Assembly (NCBI GenBank): GCA_934630705.1
Contig: CAKTWP010000007.1
Location: forward strand, 1-64,000
Length of the DNA stretch: 64,000 nucleotides
Origin: an uncultured Clostridia bacterium
GTDB taxonomy: Bacteria; Bacillota; Clostridia; Christensenellales; Aristaeellaceae
Direction of reading: 5' to 3'
Numbering within the stretch: position 1 is the first letter of the stretch; each line of letters starts with the position of its first letter. A program made the translations under genes and the position numbers. The notes beneath the pieces were generated by a model. It saw only the letters and a list, made by a program, of their open reading frames with translations, did no database searches and was not told the origin of the DNA. This document shows, piece after piece, positions 25,814 to 34,323 of the stretch.

Positions 25814-26131
25814 TCAGGCCGGGTCCGGGGCCGGCCCGTTCCCCGCCGGCGGCTGAAAAAAACCGGCTTCCTCCAGCGCGGCTGCCATCTGCCCGCTCAC
25901 CTGCTTCAGGCTGCCGCCTCCGTCCAGATGGGCCTGCAGCAGCGCGCCTGCGTCCTCCAGCGTGATTCCCTTTTCCGTTTCCATCAGGCCGCACCATAAA
26001 AGCCCCCGCAGGCAGGACAGCGGATTGCGCGTCAGCTCCGTCAGGCTGCCCAGCTTATCCTCCAGGCAGCATACTGCGTTCACCGAATAGCGCAGGGCGT
26101 ATTCCCGGCCGTTTAAGTAGATCGCCGTCAC
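25814..26131 (-). CDS. tail assembly chaperone (gpG-like)
   Basis: 105 residues. The N-terminus is LNGREYALRYSVNAVCCLEDKLG, and an internal segment reads ITLEDAGALLQAHLDGGG. This resembles the tail assembly chaperones encoded before tape-measure genes in Firmicutes prophages. GTG start overlapping the previous stop (GTGA). The frame shifts at GG TTTTTTT C near codon 92 into the following -1 frame, the same gene arrangement as lambda G and GT. Confidence 0.65.
   Translation of the reverse strand: MTAIYLNGREYALRYSVNAVCCLEDKLGSLTELTRNPLSCLRGLLWCGLMETEKGITLEDAGALLQAHLDGGGSLKQVSGQMAAALEEAGFFQPPAGNGPAPDPA
25856..25862 (-). other. candidate -1 ribosomal frameshift heptamer
   Basis: On the minus strand the zero frame reads GGT TTT TTT CAG. 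A simultaneous -1 slip on T TTT TTT re-pairs both tRNAs and continues as TCA GCC GCC into an open frame of 110 codons ending at 25524. The two frames overlap for 183 bases. GC-rich sequence directly downstream (CCGCCGGCGGGG) could form a stimulating stem. Confidence 0.65.
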
Positions 26132-26370
26132 TGGATGGTCACCCCGCCGGTCAGCCGCAGCACGGCGGAAAAGCCTACCGCCCCGTCCACCTCCGCAGCG
26201 CCCAGGCGCACCTGGGCGTTTTCCAGCCCCGCAGGGGTTTCCTCCCGCCAGGTCAGGGCCCGGATCAGCGCCCCCGCGTCCTCCAGAAGGCCGGAAAGCA
26301 GCGCATCCGTTTCCGCCGCCGCATCCGGCAGCCGCAGCCGCAGCGCGGCGAGCATTTCGCCTTGCTTCAT
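26128..26370 (-). CDS. short head-tail connector-like protein
   Basis: 80 residues. The pattern LLSGLLEDAGALIRALTWREETP with a following ENAQVRLGA resembles the helical start of gp6-type head-tail connectors, which are usually longer (about 100). Start ATG lies five bases after the coat gene stop. It is the only gene between coat and tail chaperone, where a siphophage usually has four or five neck and tube genes. Confidence 0.5.
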   Translation of the reverse strand: MKQGEMLAALRLRLPDAAAETDALLSGLLEDAGALIRALTWREETPAGLENAQVRLGAAEVDGAVGFSAVLRLTGGVTIQ

Positions 26371-26374
26371 GCTC

Positions 26375-27487
26375 TTAGCCCAGCACCCGCACGGCCAGCT
26401 CGGGATAGAGCGTCTTGAACCCATAAAGCACGTCCATGGACAGCATTTCCCGCTTATGCTGCATATCATAGCCGCGCACCACCCGCAGGGACACGCCGTT
26501 GTAATGGGTTTCATAGCTTTCCACGCCGCCGGGGGCGGTGAGCGGGCGGGTGACGAAAGCGAAGGCCATGGGATGGAAGGCCAGATTGGCGGTATGGCTG
26601 CCGATGAGGGTCACTTCCGTGTCGTCCGCAAGCGCGGGCAGGGCGGGGAACACGGAAACGTTAGCAATGGCGTTGTTTGCGGCGGGAGCGGAATCCTGCG
26701 TGACCGAGAAGCTCTTGCCGCCGATGCGGATCAGATCGCCCTTCACCAGCCTGCCCGTGAGGGAAGCGCCATCCAGCGCCAGCTGATGCGCCCCCGCTTC
26801 CACCGCACCGTTGACCTTTACCGCCGTGGCCGCGGTGATGCCGGTCTGATGCTGCCGCACGGCCTGAGACATGAAATGATCCATGCCCATCACCCGGCCG
26901 ATGCTGCCCTCCCGCAGGGCCTGGGTGGAGCCGGATTTTTCCGCGTGGACGATGGCGTCCAGCCCGGTAAAGGCCGCGTCGGCCTCCGGATCCCAGACCG
27001 CCGCCCGGCCGGATACAGGGGCCTTGGCCAGGTTGAGCTGCTTGCGGGCCTCCGCCATGGCGGAAAGGGTGGCCGGGGTCTGGCCTGGGGCGCCTACGGC
27101 GTTGTAAATATCCTGATACAGTGCCAGGCCGTCCCGGTTGATCTTTTCGGCCAGGGCCGCGGCGGCGGGATCAATAAATACCCGCGTCAGATCGTCCATG
27201 CTGGTAGCGCCCTGAAGCGCTTCGATGCTCACGTCCACGGTGGCGATCTTGTCCAGCGTCACATCCACGGTGGATTCGATAATGTCCTCGGTGGTCACGC
27301 CCTGCGCGGGATTAAATTCCTTGGCTTCCAGCACCACCGGCTTGCGCACCTGAATGGTGTCGCCGTGATGGGCAAAGAAATCGTCGGAATAATCCTTATA
27401 GATCAGATTGGGAAACACCAGATGATCGATCAGCCGGGGCAGCGCCACGCGGGCGAAATCCTTGATGTTCACGAACGAATTGGCCAT
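26375..27487 (-). CDS. major capsid protein, P22-coat family
   Basis: 370 residues. N-terminus MANSFVNIKDFARVALPRL, then HGDTIQVRKPVVLEAKEF, GVTTEDIIESTVDVTLD, and a C-terminal core with VRGYDMQHKREMLSMDVLYGFKTL. These match the P22 gene-5-like coat family, with an HK97 fold and an inserted beta domain (KGDLIRIGG, FSVTQDSAP). The start at 27487 follows AAGGAGGAAATCAAC. It is preceded by its scaffold gene, so procapsid assembly is plausible. Confidence 0.85.
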   Translation of the reverse strand: MANSFVNIKDFARVALPRLIDHLVFPNLIYKDYSDDFFAHHGDTIQVRKPVVLEAKEFNPAQGVTTEDIIESTVDVTLDKIATVDVSIEALQGATSMDDLTRVFIDPAAAALAEKINRDGLALYQDIYNAVGAPGQTPATLSAMAEARKQLNLAKAPVSGRAAVWDPEADAAFTGLDAIVHAEKSGSTQALREGSIGRVMGMDHFMSQAVRQHQTGITAATAVKVNGAVEAGAHQLALDGASLTGRLVKGDLIRIGGKSFSVTQDSAPAANNAIANVSVFPALPALADDTEVTLIGSHTANLAFHPMAFAFVTRPLTAPGGVESYETHYNGVSLRVVRGYDMQHKREMLSMDVLYGFKTLYPELAVRVLG

Positions 27488-27521
27488 GTTGATTTCCTCC
27501 TTCAATGATGGGTGGATTGGA

Positions 27522-27950
27522 TTAACAGCAAACGGCGGCGTAGTATTCCTCATCCGTCATTTCGGATGGGGCTTTCACCGGTGCGGCCTTGGGCGCGGCG
27601 GACAGCAGCCGCTCCTCCACGCCCTGCTGCACGGCGGCGCGGAAGGCTTCCTCCAATGCGTTCAGGCCGCTTTCCAGGGCCGTCTCGTTGGCAAAGGGCA
27701 GGGCCTCGGCCAGAGAAATGGGCAGCTGCCGCTGCTGCAGTTCCTGCCGGGCTTTGGCGATCAGCTCCCGCTGGCGCAGGGCCGCTTCCTGCGCTTCCAG
27801 CGCCTGCCGCTGCTGCTTTGTTTCCTGCTGCTGGGCGTCGAGCCGGGTCTGAAAGGCTTCCGTCAGCGCGGCCAGCTCCGCTTCCAGGTCGGCCCGGGTC
27901 AGGGGCGGCTGGGCCGCCGTTTCCGGGCCGGGATTGATGATTTCTTCCAT
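27522..27950 (-). CDS. phage scaffolding protein
   Basis: 142 residues, mostly charged helix and predicted coiled coil (LEAELAALTEAFQTRLDAQQ, QRQALEAQEAAL) with a short C-terminal tail (SEMTDEEYYAAV). This is the pattern of DUF4355-like scaffold proteins that sit just before coat genes. Start after GGAGGAGAATCC. Confidence 0.75.
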   Translation of the reverse strand: MEEIINPGPETAAQPPLTRADLEAELAALTEAFQTRLDAQQQETKQQRQALEAQEAALRQRELIAKARQELQQRQLPISLAEALPFANETALESGLNALEEAFRAAVQQGVEERLLSAAPKAAPVKAPSEMTDEEYYAAVCC

Positions 27951-27962
27951 GGATTCTCCTCC

Positions 27963-29273
27963 TTATGTCTGTGGCTGGGCCGGCGGCAGCTGCTGCGATG
28001 GGCGGCCCTGATCTTCGCCGTCCATAAAGGGCAGCTGGGACAAAAGAATGTTTCTTGGCACCATGCCCTCCAGCGTTTTCACCATCTGGGCGGTTTCCAG
28101 GGCGTTTTCGGGCAGGGAGCGGGTGAAGATCATGCGGATGCCGTCCGCATTCAGCGCCCGGCAGCCCTTCACCGCCAGAAAATGGCCATAGCACCGCATC
28201 CGCTCCCGCAGCGCTTCCCGAAACCAGCGCTCCTTCACCCGGGTGAGCTGCTCCAGTCCCAGCAGCTTATAGCGCATGGCCACACCGCTGATATTGCCGG
28301 CAAACTGCTCGTCGGACAGATCGGGCACCATGGAAAATTTGTGAATATCCTTTTCCAGGGCCAGGCGCAGGGCTTCCGCATCCGCGCCGGTGCCGGGCTT
28401 GGCCAGATATTGCGCCCCAGCCTCCCGGTCGGGAAGATAGAGCAGCTTGTCCTGCCGCAGCTGTTGGGCGGGGGTGCGGCCACGGTCATCGGTTTCCATC
28501 CGTGCGCCATATACCAGCAGCAGCGCGTCCACCAGCTGCTCCTGGTCGTTCACCCGGTCGGATTCCAGCACGTCGTAAGCATCAATCAGGGACAGCACCG
28601 GCCCCACATCCCCGGCCTCCTCATCGTTGTTCCAGTATTCGATCAGGGGCACCCGCCCGAAATAATGGGGCACGCTGGCCTTGGGCTGGCCCAGCAGCAG
28701 GCCGGAAAAGCTGGCGGCCCGGTAAGTCAGCCGCTCGGCGGCGGTATATACCTCGGCCTCATAGCCGCAGGGGGTTCCGCTTTCATTGGTGATGGGGTGA
28801 AAATGCACCCCGAACAGGGGATCGGCGCTTACATCGTCGGCATAGACCACAAAGGCGCTCAGCGGATCCAGCGCGGCGGACCGGGGCTGGGCCTGCGCGT
28901 CGCTGTAAATCACCTCCACGCCCCGGCCATACAGCGCCGCCTGCCGGGCCAGCTCCATATCCACCCCGGATACATTGGCGTTTTTATACGCCCTGCGCAG
29001 GGCGTCCGCCCCGTCGCCTTCGCCCTGATAGGTCACCGCTGCGCCCACCAGATATGCCGCGGCAATATTCACGATGTACCGGGCATAGCCGTGGGCCAGA
29101 TGATGATTGGGCAGCCCTTCGGCCCGCCATCGCCGCAGAATGGGGGCGCGCAGCTGATACGCGTCCCGCAGCCGCCGCAGCTCCGGCGTGCGCCGCAGAT
29201 GCTCGTTCAGGCAGCCCTGCAGAAGCTTGCCGGATAATCCGGCCTGCAGCGCCGCCCGATCTCTTGTAATCAT
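27963..29273 (-). CDS. portal protein, SPP1 gp6-like
   Basis: 436 residues. The pattern matches the SPP1-type portal that forms the dodecameric DNA gate of the capsid: NHHLAHGYARYIVNIAAAYLVG near the start, VYADDVSADPLFGVHFHP, PLIEYWNNDEEAGDVGPVLSLIDAYDVLESDRVND, and the C-terminal SGVAMRYKLLGLEQLTRVKERWF. Length is near the family norm (about 450-500). It lies directly after the large terminase. Confidence 0.88.
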   Translation of the reverse strand: MITRDRAALQAGLSGKLLQGCLNEHLRRTPELRRLRDAYQLRAPILRRWRAEGLPNHHLAHGYARYIVNIAAAYLVGAAVTYQGEGDGADALRRAYKNANVSGVDMELARQAALYGRGVEVIYSDAQAQPRSAALDPLSAFVVYADDVSADPLFGVHFHPITNESGTPCGYEAEVYTAAERLTYRAASFSGLLLGQPKASVPHYFGRVPLIEYWNNDEEAGDVGPVLSLIDAYDVLESDRVNDQEQLVDALLLVYGARMETDDRGRTPAQQLRQDKLLYLPDREAGAQYLAKPGTGADAEALRLALEKDIHKFSMVPDLSDEQFAGNISGVAMRYKLLGLEQLTRVKERWFREALRERMRCYGHFLAVKGCRALNADGIRMIFTRSLPENALETAQMVKTLEGMVPRNILLSQLPFMDGEDQGRPSQQLPPAQPQT

Positions 29274-29310
29274 GGGAAGGGTTCATCTCCTTTCTTCTTT
29301 TTGCATGCGT

Positions 29311-30555
29311 TCAAAGTCCCAGCGCCTCCCGGCTGCCGATGTAGGCCCGGCGGCAGTCCATGTCCTCCTCCAGGGCATAGCGCATGGCGTCGATCAGATG
29401 GTTGTCCCGGTCCTGGGGCCGGGGGAGGGCGTTGCCGTCCCGATCCTGCTGCCAGCGATAGGCGCTCAGCTCCCGGCCCAGGGCGGGGCAGCGGGGCGAG
29501 AGAATGATCTCCTGCTGCCGCAGCCATTGCACCCCGTGGAGCACGCTGTCCGGCCCTTTCCGGGCGGGATGCACCCGCAGCCCCAGCCCCCGCAGCTCGG
29601 CAATGGATTTGGGCTCCTCGCTGTCACAGGCGATGCTGCCAAGGGCCTCGTAAGGCCGCAGCCGTTCCCGCAGCTGCAGATTGGTCAGCCCCTTTTGGCA
29701 AAGCTCCTCCAGCACGTAAACACGCCGGGCTTTCCGATCGTAGCGCAGCAGCACGAACCCGCATGGATCGGCCGCGAAGCCAAAGTCCAGCCCCATCCGG
29801 GTTTCGCCGTCTGCATCCGCCGGAATATCCGAAACGCGCCAGTTGCGGAAGATCGCATCCCCCATGGCGCCCCAGTTGCCCAGGGTGTAGACCTGATAGA
29901 AGTACGGATCCCGCTCGTTTTCCAGGGCGGCGCAATCCTCCGGGGCCAGAAAGCGGTTATCCCGGTAGGTGGTTTTCAGGATGGATACGTTCCCCTGCCG
30001 GCATTCCCGCTGATCGTCCCGCCAGATGGAAAAAAACTCCTTGTAGAGCCAATGCCCCTGATGCACCGGATTAAACGACAGGGTGAACCGCTTCCCATGG
30101 CGGCTTTGTCCCCGCAGGCGCTTATCCAGCTGCTTGAAATCCCGCCAGGCGCATTCCGTGGCTTCCTCCATCCAGATATCCGTCAGCGACCCCCGGGCCG
30201 GGGTGATGGATTTGATCTTCTCCGCGTCATCCAATCCCGCAAATAAAATCTGCGCGCCGTTATTGCGCGCAGTAATCAGGCTTTCGGATTTGCTGATGCG
30301 GAAAAGCCGCTGCAGCCCCAGCCGGGCGATGGCCTTGACGATCTCATTCCAGCAGCTGCCCCGAAGCGTGCGCGCCACCTGGCGCACCACCAGCGTGTTT
30401 CGCCCCTGGAGCGTATCCAATACGCACCGGGTGGCCAGAAACACGCTTTTGCCGCTGCCCGCGCCGCCGAAGAACAATTGATACCGGCAGGGGTTTTGCA
30501 GATGGGGCCGGTAAACCGGGTTCAGGCAATCGGCCCCCAGGGTGATTCGCGGCAT
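29311..30555 (-). CDS. terminase large subunit (PBSX type)
   Basis: 414 residues with an intact packaging ATPase (Walker A GGAGSGKS at 30-37; Walker B WMEEATE at 128-134) and RNase-H-like nuclease acids: D257 (GLDFGF), D311 (CDSEEP) and D389 (DNHLIDAMRY). All catalytic positions are present, so packaging activity is plausible. ATG at 30555 is preferred over 30561 because AAGGAGG then has seven bases of spacing. Confidence 0.9.
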   Translation of the reverse strand: MPRITLGADCLNPVYRPHLQNPCRYQLFFGGAGSGKSVFLATRCVLDTLQGRNTLVVRQVARTLRGSCWNEIVKAIARLGLQRLFRISKSESLITARNNGAQILFAGLDDAEKIKSITPARGSLTDIWMEEATECAWRDFKQLDKRLRGQSRHGKRFTLSFNPVHQGHWLYKEFFSIWRDDQRECRQGNVSILKTTYRDNRFLAPEDCAALENERDPYFYQVYTLGNWGAMGDAIFRNWRVSDIPADADGETRMGLDFGFAADPCGFVLLRYDRKARRVYVLEELCQKGLTNLQLRERLRPYEALGSIACDSEEPKSIAELRGLGLRVHPARKGPDSVLHGVQWLRQQEIILSPRCPALGRELSAYRWQQDRDGNALPRPQDRDNHLIDAMRYALEEDMDCRRAYIGSREALGL

Positions 30556-30557
30556 GG

Positions 30558-30776
30558 TCATTCCTCCTTGATGCAGATGTCAAAGTCTCCCGCCGCCGCG
30601 CCCGTTTGCGGCGTGGGATACACCCGCTCAAAAATCAGCGTGGCCGCCTTGAGCGCATCCGCGTTGGAGGCGTCGGGATCCCGGAGCAGCTTTTTGAGCC
30701 GCTCCACGGCCAGAATCGCCGCCGCAGCCGCCTTTTCCTGCAGCGCCTGGCCCGGGGCTTTTTGGTTTCCTGCCAA
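30558..30776 (-). CDS. small terminase-like protein, TTG start
   Basis: 72 residues, mostly helical and alanine-rich (QALQEKAAAAAILAVERLKKLL), ending FDICIKEE. A longer frame exists, but its upstream ATG lies at or before the expected transcription start (-10 box TATAAT at 30805-30810). The TTG at 30776 follows GGAAAGGAGGGAAAGC. A role as small terminase subunit is inferred only from its position before the large subunit; it is shorter than usual. Confidence 0.55.
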   Translation of the reverse strand: MAGNQKAPGQALQEKAAAAAILAVERLKKLLRDPDASNADALKAATLIFERVYPTPQTGAAAGDFDICIKEE

Positions 30777-30804
30777 GCTTTCCCTCCTTTCCTGGGATGA
30801 TGCC

Positions 30805-30810
30805 ATTATA
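30805..30810 (-). promoter_or_regulatory. -10 box of the phage-derived operon
   Basis: Minus-strand TATAAT, with no good -35 hexamer at 17 bases (GTGCAT region). No repressor-type operator is evident. It diverges from the ABC exporter promoter at 30888-30916. Confidence 0.45.
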
Positions 30811-30887
30811 GCCCCGTCCCTGCTGACATGCACTGACCGCTTTTTTGCATTTTCCGTCCATCCGCGCCCGCCTTTGCAAACATTTCC

Positions 30888-30916
30888 TTGACTTTCCGGG
30901 GGAGCCATGCTATGAT
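30888..30916 (+). promoter_or_regulatory. sigma-A promoter of the ABC-2 exporter operon
   Basis: TTGACT and TATGAT with 17 bases between them, about 60 bases before the first gene. Confidence 0.75.
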
Positions 30917-30976
30917 TCTTTTTACCGTATCTCAAGGTTTGCCGTTGTACCAATCGACCGAATGCATGGAGGAAAC

Positions 30977-31942
30977 ATGGCGTATATCGTTGTTCAGGAT
31001 CTGAACAAGTCCTTTTGCGTGCGCAAAAAGCGGGAAAAAGGGAAGCTGCTGCGGGAAAGGGCCCGGGTGCACGCCCTGCGGGATGTGAGCTTTGAGATTG
31101 AGCGGGGCGAGCTGATCGGCTATATTGGCCCGAACGGCGCGGGCAAATCCACCACCGTGAAAATTCTTTCGGGGATTCTCACCCCCGATTCCGGGACGGC
31201 CGCCGTGGGCGGAATCACGCCCTGGAGGGAGCGCAAAAAGCATGTGCAGCGCATCGGCGTGGTGTTTGGCCAGCGGACGCAGCTGTGGTGGGATGTGCCC
31301 ATTCAGGACAGCTTCAACCTGCTTCGGGAAATTTACCGGGTGCCGGAAAAAACGCACCGGCAGCGGCTGGATGAATTACTTTCGGCGCTGGATCTGGCGG
31401 ATCTGCTGCGCACGCCCCTGCGGCTGATGAGCCTGGGCCAGCGGATGCGGGCAGAGCTGTGCGGCTCGCTGCTGCACGGGCCGGAGCTGCTGTTTCTGGA
31501 TGAGCCCACCATCGGGCTGGACGCGGTGAGCAAGCTGCGGCTGCGGGAGTTTCTGAAAACGGAGAATCAGGAAAGGGGCACCACCATCCTGCTTACCACC
31601 CACGACATGGAGGACATCGCCGCCCTGTGTCCCCGGGTAATGGTGCTGGGCCATGGGCAAAAGCTCTTTGACGGGGTGCTGCCTCAGCTGCTTTCCCGGT
31701 ATGACACCCTGCGGGTGATGACCGTGCGCTACGCCCAAAGCGTATCCCTGCCGCCGCTGCCCCAGGGCTGCCTGTCCCAGCCGGACGGCGACGGCTATCG
31801 CATTTCCTACGCCCCTTCTCAGGTGCCCACTGCCCGGCTGCTTGCCCTTTTGCAAAGCGCCGGGGAGCTGCGGGAGCTGACGGCCCAGCCCCAGAGTGTG
31901 GATCACCTGATCGCAGCCATGTATCGGGAGATGGACCTATGA
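30977..31942 (+). CDS. ABC-2 exporter ATP-binding protein
   Basis: 321 residues. Walker A GPNGAGKST, Q-loop near VVFGQRTQLWWD, signature MSLGQRMR (S-L-G-Q in place of SGGQ) and Walker B LLFLDEPTIGLD. The GQR-QLWWD motif is common in ATPases paired with PF06182-type permeases, which follow here. A C-terminal domain of about 80 residues follows the ATPase. Start after GGAGGAAAC. It powers export of an unknown substrate. Confidence 0.9.
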   Translation: MAYIVVQDLNKSFCVRKKREKGKLLRERARVHALRDVSFEIERGELIGYIGPNGAGKSTTVKILSGILTPDSGTAAVGGITPWRERKKHVQRIGVVFGQRTQLWWDVPIQDSFNLLREIYRVPEKTHRQRLDELLSALDLADLLRTPLRLMSLGQRMRAELCGSLLHGPELLFLDEPTIGLDAVSKLRLREFLKTENQERGTTILLTTHDMEDIAALCPRVMVLGHGQKLFDGVLPQLLSRYDTLRVMTVRYAQSVSLPPLPQGCLSQPDGDGYRISYAPSQVPTARLLALLQSAGELRELTAQPQSVDHLIAAMYREMDL

Positions 31943-32730
31943 GCGCATATCTGGCCACCTTCCGTATGCGCTGGAAAATGGAAACCCAATACCGGGGCGC
32001 GGCCCTGGGCGGCGTCTTCTGCCAGATTTTCTTTGGCCTGATTCTCATTGCGGTCTATCGGGCGCTCTATGCCGGCAGGCCCCAGACGCTGCCGCTGGAA
32101 TCGGTGGTCTCGTATGTGTGGCTGCAGCAGGCGTTCTTTCGGATGCTGCTGTCCAGCGACAGCGAGCTGGCCGATAAAATCCGCACCGGCTCCATCGCCT
32201 ATGACCTGTGCCGGCCCCTGAGCGCCTATGGCTATTATTACAGCCGGGCGCTGGCGCAAAAGCTGGTGGGCAGCCTGCTGCGGGCGGCGCCCATGCTGGT
32301 GTTTGCGCTGCTGCTGCCCCCCGGCTGGCGGCTCTGCGTACCTGCATCCCTTCCCGCCCTGGGGCTGGGGCTGACCGGATTGCTTCTTGGGCTGTTTTGC
32401 GTGTGCGCGCTGGATAACCTGGCCATGGGCATCACCCTGCGCACCGTGGACGCCAAGGGCGTTCAGGCCCTGTTTTCGCTGGTGATGATGACGTTTTCGG
32501 GCAATATCCTGCCCCTGCCCCTGTTCCCCGACAGCTGGCAGCGGGCCGTGACGCTGCTGCCCTACGCCCAGCTGCTGGATGCGCCCATCCGCCTGTATAC
32601 CGGGGAATGGGCGCTGTTCCAGGCGCCCCGGGCGCTGCTGGTGCAGCTGCTGTGGACGGCGCTGCTGCTGGGCCTGGGGCTGCTGATCTGGCGGCGGAAT
32701 GAAAAAGAAATCACCGTGCAGGGAGGATAA
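31939..32730 (+). CDS. ABC-2 permease subunit 1 (PF06182-like)
   Basis: 263 residues with about six hydrophobic segments. The N-terminus (YLATFRMRWKMETQYRGAAL) is a short amphipathic region before the first helix, followed by SELADKIRTGSIAYDLCRPL, a loop typical of the ABC2_membrane_6 family. It overlaps the ATPase gene by ATGA, so the three genes are translationally coupled. Confidence 0.85.
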   Translation: MSAYLATFRMRWKMETQYRGAALGGVFCQIFFGLILIAVYRALYAGRPQTLPLESVVSYVWLQQAFFRMLLSSDSELADKIRTGSIAYDLCRPLSAYGYYYSRALAQKLVGSLLRAAPMLVFALLLPPGWRLCVPASLPALGLGLTGLLLGLFCVCALDNLAMGITLRTVDAKGVQALFSLVMMTFSGNILPLPLFPDSWQRAVTLLPYAQLLDAPIRLYTGEWALFQAPRALLVQLLWTALLLGLGLLIWRRNEKEITVQGG

Positions 32731-32732
32731 CA

Positions 32733-33530
32733 ATGGATACCGTCAAATTATATCTAAAGTCCATGGCCATGCTGCTGCGCGGCCAGATGCAGTATCCCCT
32801 GTCCTTCCTGCTGCGCACGCTGAGCCAACTGGTGATGGAAATCGGGGAATTGATGGCGCTGGTGCTGCTGATTGATAGGTTCGATCACCTGAACCAATGG
32901 ACCGGCGCCGATCTGCTGTTTTTCTTTGGGCTGATCAGCGTGGCCTTTTATCTCACGGAATGCTTCGGCCGGGGCGTGACCAATTTCAGCCCGCTGGTGC
33001 GTTCCGGGGAGCTGGATACGTTTCTGCTTCGTCCCCGAGGCGTGCTCACCCAGGTGCTCTGCGCGGCGGTGGATCCCCGGCGGCTGGGGGCCATTGCCAT
33101 CGGCGTGGCCGCGCTGCTGCTGAGCCAGGCGCAGGCTCCCGTCCATTGGACGGCCCTGAAAATCCTGGCCTTTGCCGAGGCCATCGGGTTTGGCTTCGTG
33201 ATGATTCTGGGGCTGTTTCTCATTGAAGCGGTGCTGTGCATCCGTTCGGTGAAATCCATCGAAATGGTGAACGCCCTCACCTATGGCGGCCGCAGCGCCT
33301 GCCAGTATCCCATCGACGTATACCCCTTGGCCCTTCGGGCGATTTTCCTGCTGATCGCGCCCTTTGGGATGGTGATCCACGCCCCTGCCGCGTACATTCT
33401 GGAAAAGCCGCTGTTTGGCTGGCCGACATGGACGGCGTTCGTCTGCCCGCTGATGGGCGGCGTGTGCTTTGGGGCCATGTATGCGCTGTTTCGCTTCGCC
33501 CTTCGGTATTATCGTTCCACAGGGAGTTGA
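32733..33530 (+). CDS. ABC-2 permease subunit 2 (PF06182-like)
   Basis: 265 residues with about six hydrophobic segments and the family loop SPLVRSGELDTFLLRPRGVLTQ. It is the heterologous partner of the preceding permease; such pairs usually form one exporter with the shared ATPase. Start after GGGAGGATAACA. Confidence 0.85.
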   Translation: MDTVKLYLKSMAMLLRGQMQYPLSFLLRTLSQLVMEIGELMALVLLIDRFDHLNQWTGADLLFFFGLISVAFYLTECFGRGVTNFSPLVRSGELDTFLLRPRGVLTQVLCAAVDPRRLGAIAIGVAALLLSQAQAPVHWTALKILAFAEAIGFGFVMILGLFLIEAVLCIRSVKSIEMVNALTYGGRSACQYPIDVYPLALRAIFLLIAPFGMVIHAPAAYILEKPLFGWPTWTAFVCPLMGGVCFGAMYALFRFALRYYRSTGS

Positions 33531-34259
33531 TTGCTTTTGCCGTCCGTCACCACCCAGGGCATCGTGCTGCGCCATGCGGATTATCGGGAGCATGATAAAA
33601 TGCTCACGCTGCTTTCCCCTGCACTGGGACGGGTGGACGCGCTGTGCCGGGGCTGCAAACGCCCCGGCAGTCCCCTGCTGGCGGCCAGCGAATGGTTCGC
33701 TTTGGGGGAATATGTGCTCTTTGCCGGCAAGGGGAAATACACCGTGGTTTCCTGCAATCTGCAGGAGTCCTTTTATCCCCTGCGCACGGATTATGACCGC
33801 CTGAAATACGCCACCTATCTGCTCTCCATCGCCGAGGCCGCGGCCCAGCCGGGGGAGCGGGCGGTGGAGCTGTTCACGCTGCTGGCCCGGTCTCTGTCCC
33901 GGCTGTGCTATGGAACCCGGGATGAAAAGGCCGTTTCCGCCGCGTTTCTGCTGCATTTTGCCGCCATCAGCGGCTATCGTCCCCGGCTGTCCCATTGCGT
34001 GCGCTGCGGGCGGGCAGTGGCGGATGATGAGATCCGGCTGATGGACGTGGCGAGTGGCGGGCTGCTGTGCCCGCAATGTGCCGATGGGCTGACGGATGCG
34101 CATCCCGTGACGGCGGCGCAGGTGGCCTGGATGCGGGATGTGCTGCGGCAGGGCATTGATAAAACCGCCCTGCCCGATGGCGATGCGCCGGGCCTGCTGC
34201 TGGCCCACTATGTGGAATGCCGGCTGGAAAAGAAGCTGCGGCGGGAGCATTTATTCTGA
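33531..34259 (+). CDS. recO: DNA repair protein RecO
   Basis: 242 residues. The N-terminal OB-fold begins with TTQGIVLRHADYREHDKMLTLLSP, followed by a helical domain and the zinc-binding cysteines CVRC and CPQC. RecO loads RecA on gaps together with RecR. A TTG start directly after the permease stop is used; another TTG lies two codons later, and GGGAG precedes both. Placement behind an exporter operon rather than near era is unusual. Confidence 0.9.
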   Translation: MLLPSVTTQGIVLRHADYREHDKMLTLLSPALGRVDALCRGCKRPGSPLLAASEWFALGEYVLFAGKGKYTVVSCNLQESFYPLRTDYDRLKYATYLLSIAEAAAQPGERAVELFTLLARSLSRLCYGTRDEKAVSAAFLLHFAAISGYRPRLSHCVRCGRAVADDEIRLMDVASGGLLCPQCADGLTDAHPVTAAQVAWMRDVLRQGIDKTALPDGDAPGLLLAHYVECRLEKKLRREHLF

Positions 34260-34323
34260 TATGGGGAGGATGCCCGTTCCCTCCGGGCGGGCTGAATGAT
34301 ACAAACGGAAAGGATGATTTTCA

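Larger units (their letters stand above)
17229..30810 (-). mobile_element. phage-derived capsid, short-tail and lysis operon
   Basis: Seventeen or so co-directional, tightly packed genes run leftward from a promoter at 30805-30810 to the holin. The order is terminase, portal, scaffold, coat, connector, tail chaperones, short tape measure, baseplate hub, fibres, lysin, XhlA, holin. Nearly all junctions overlap by ATGA/GTGA or abut. I see no integrase, repressor, replication gene, tail-tube, sheath or flanking attachment repeats. Host transporter operons lie immediately on both sides. All reading frames are intact, so the unit seems maintained. Confidence 0.85.
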
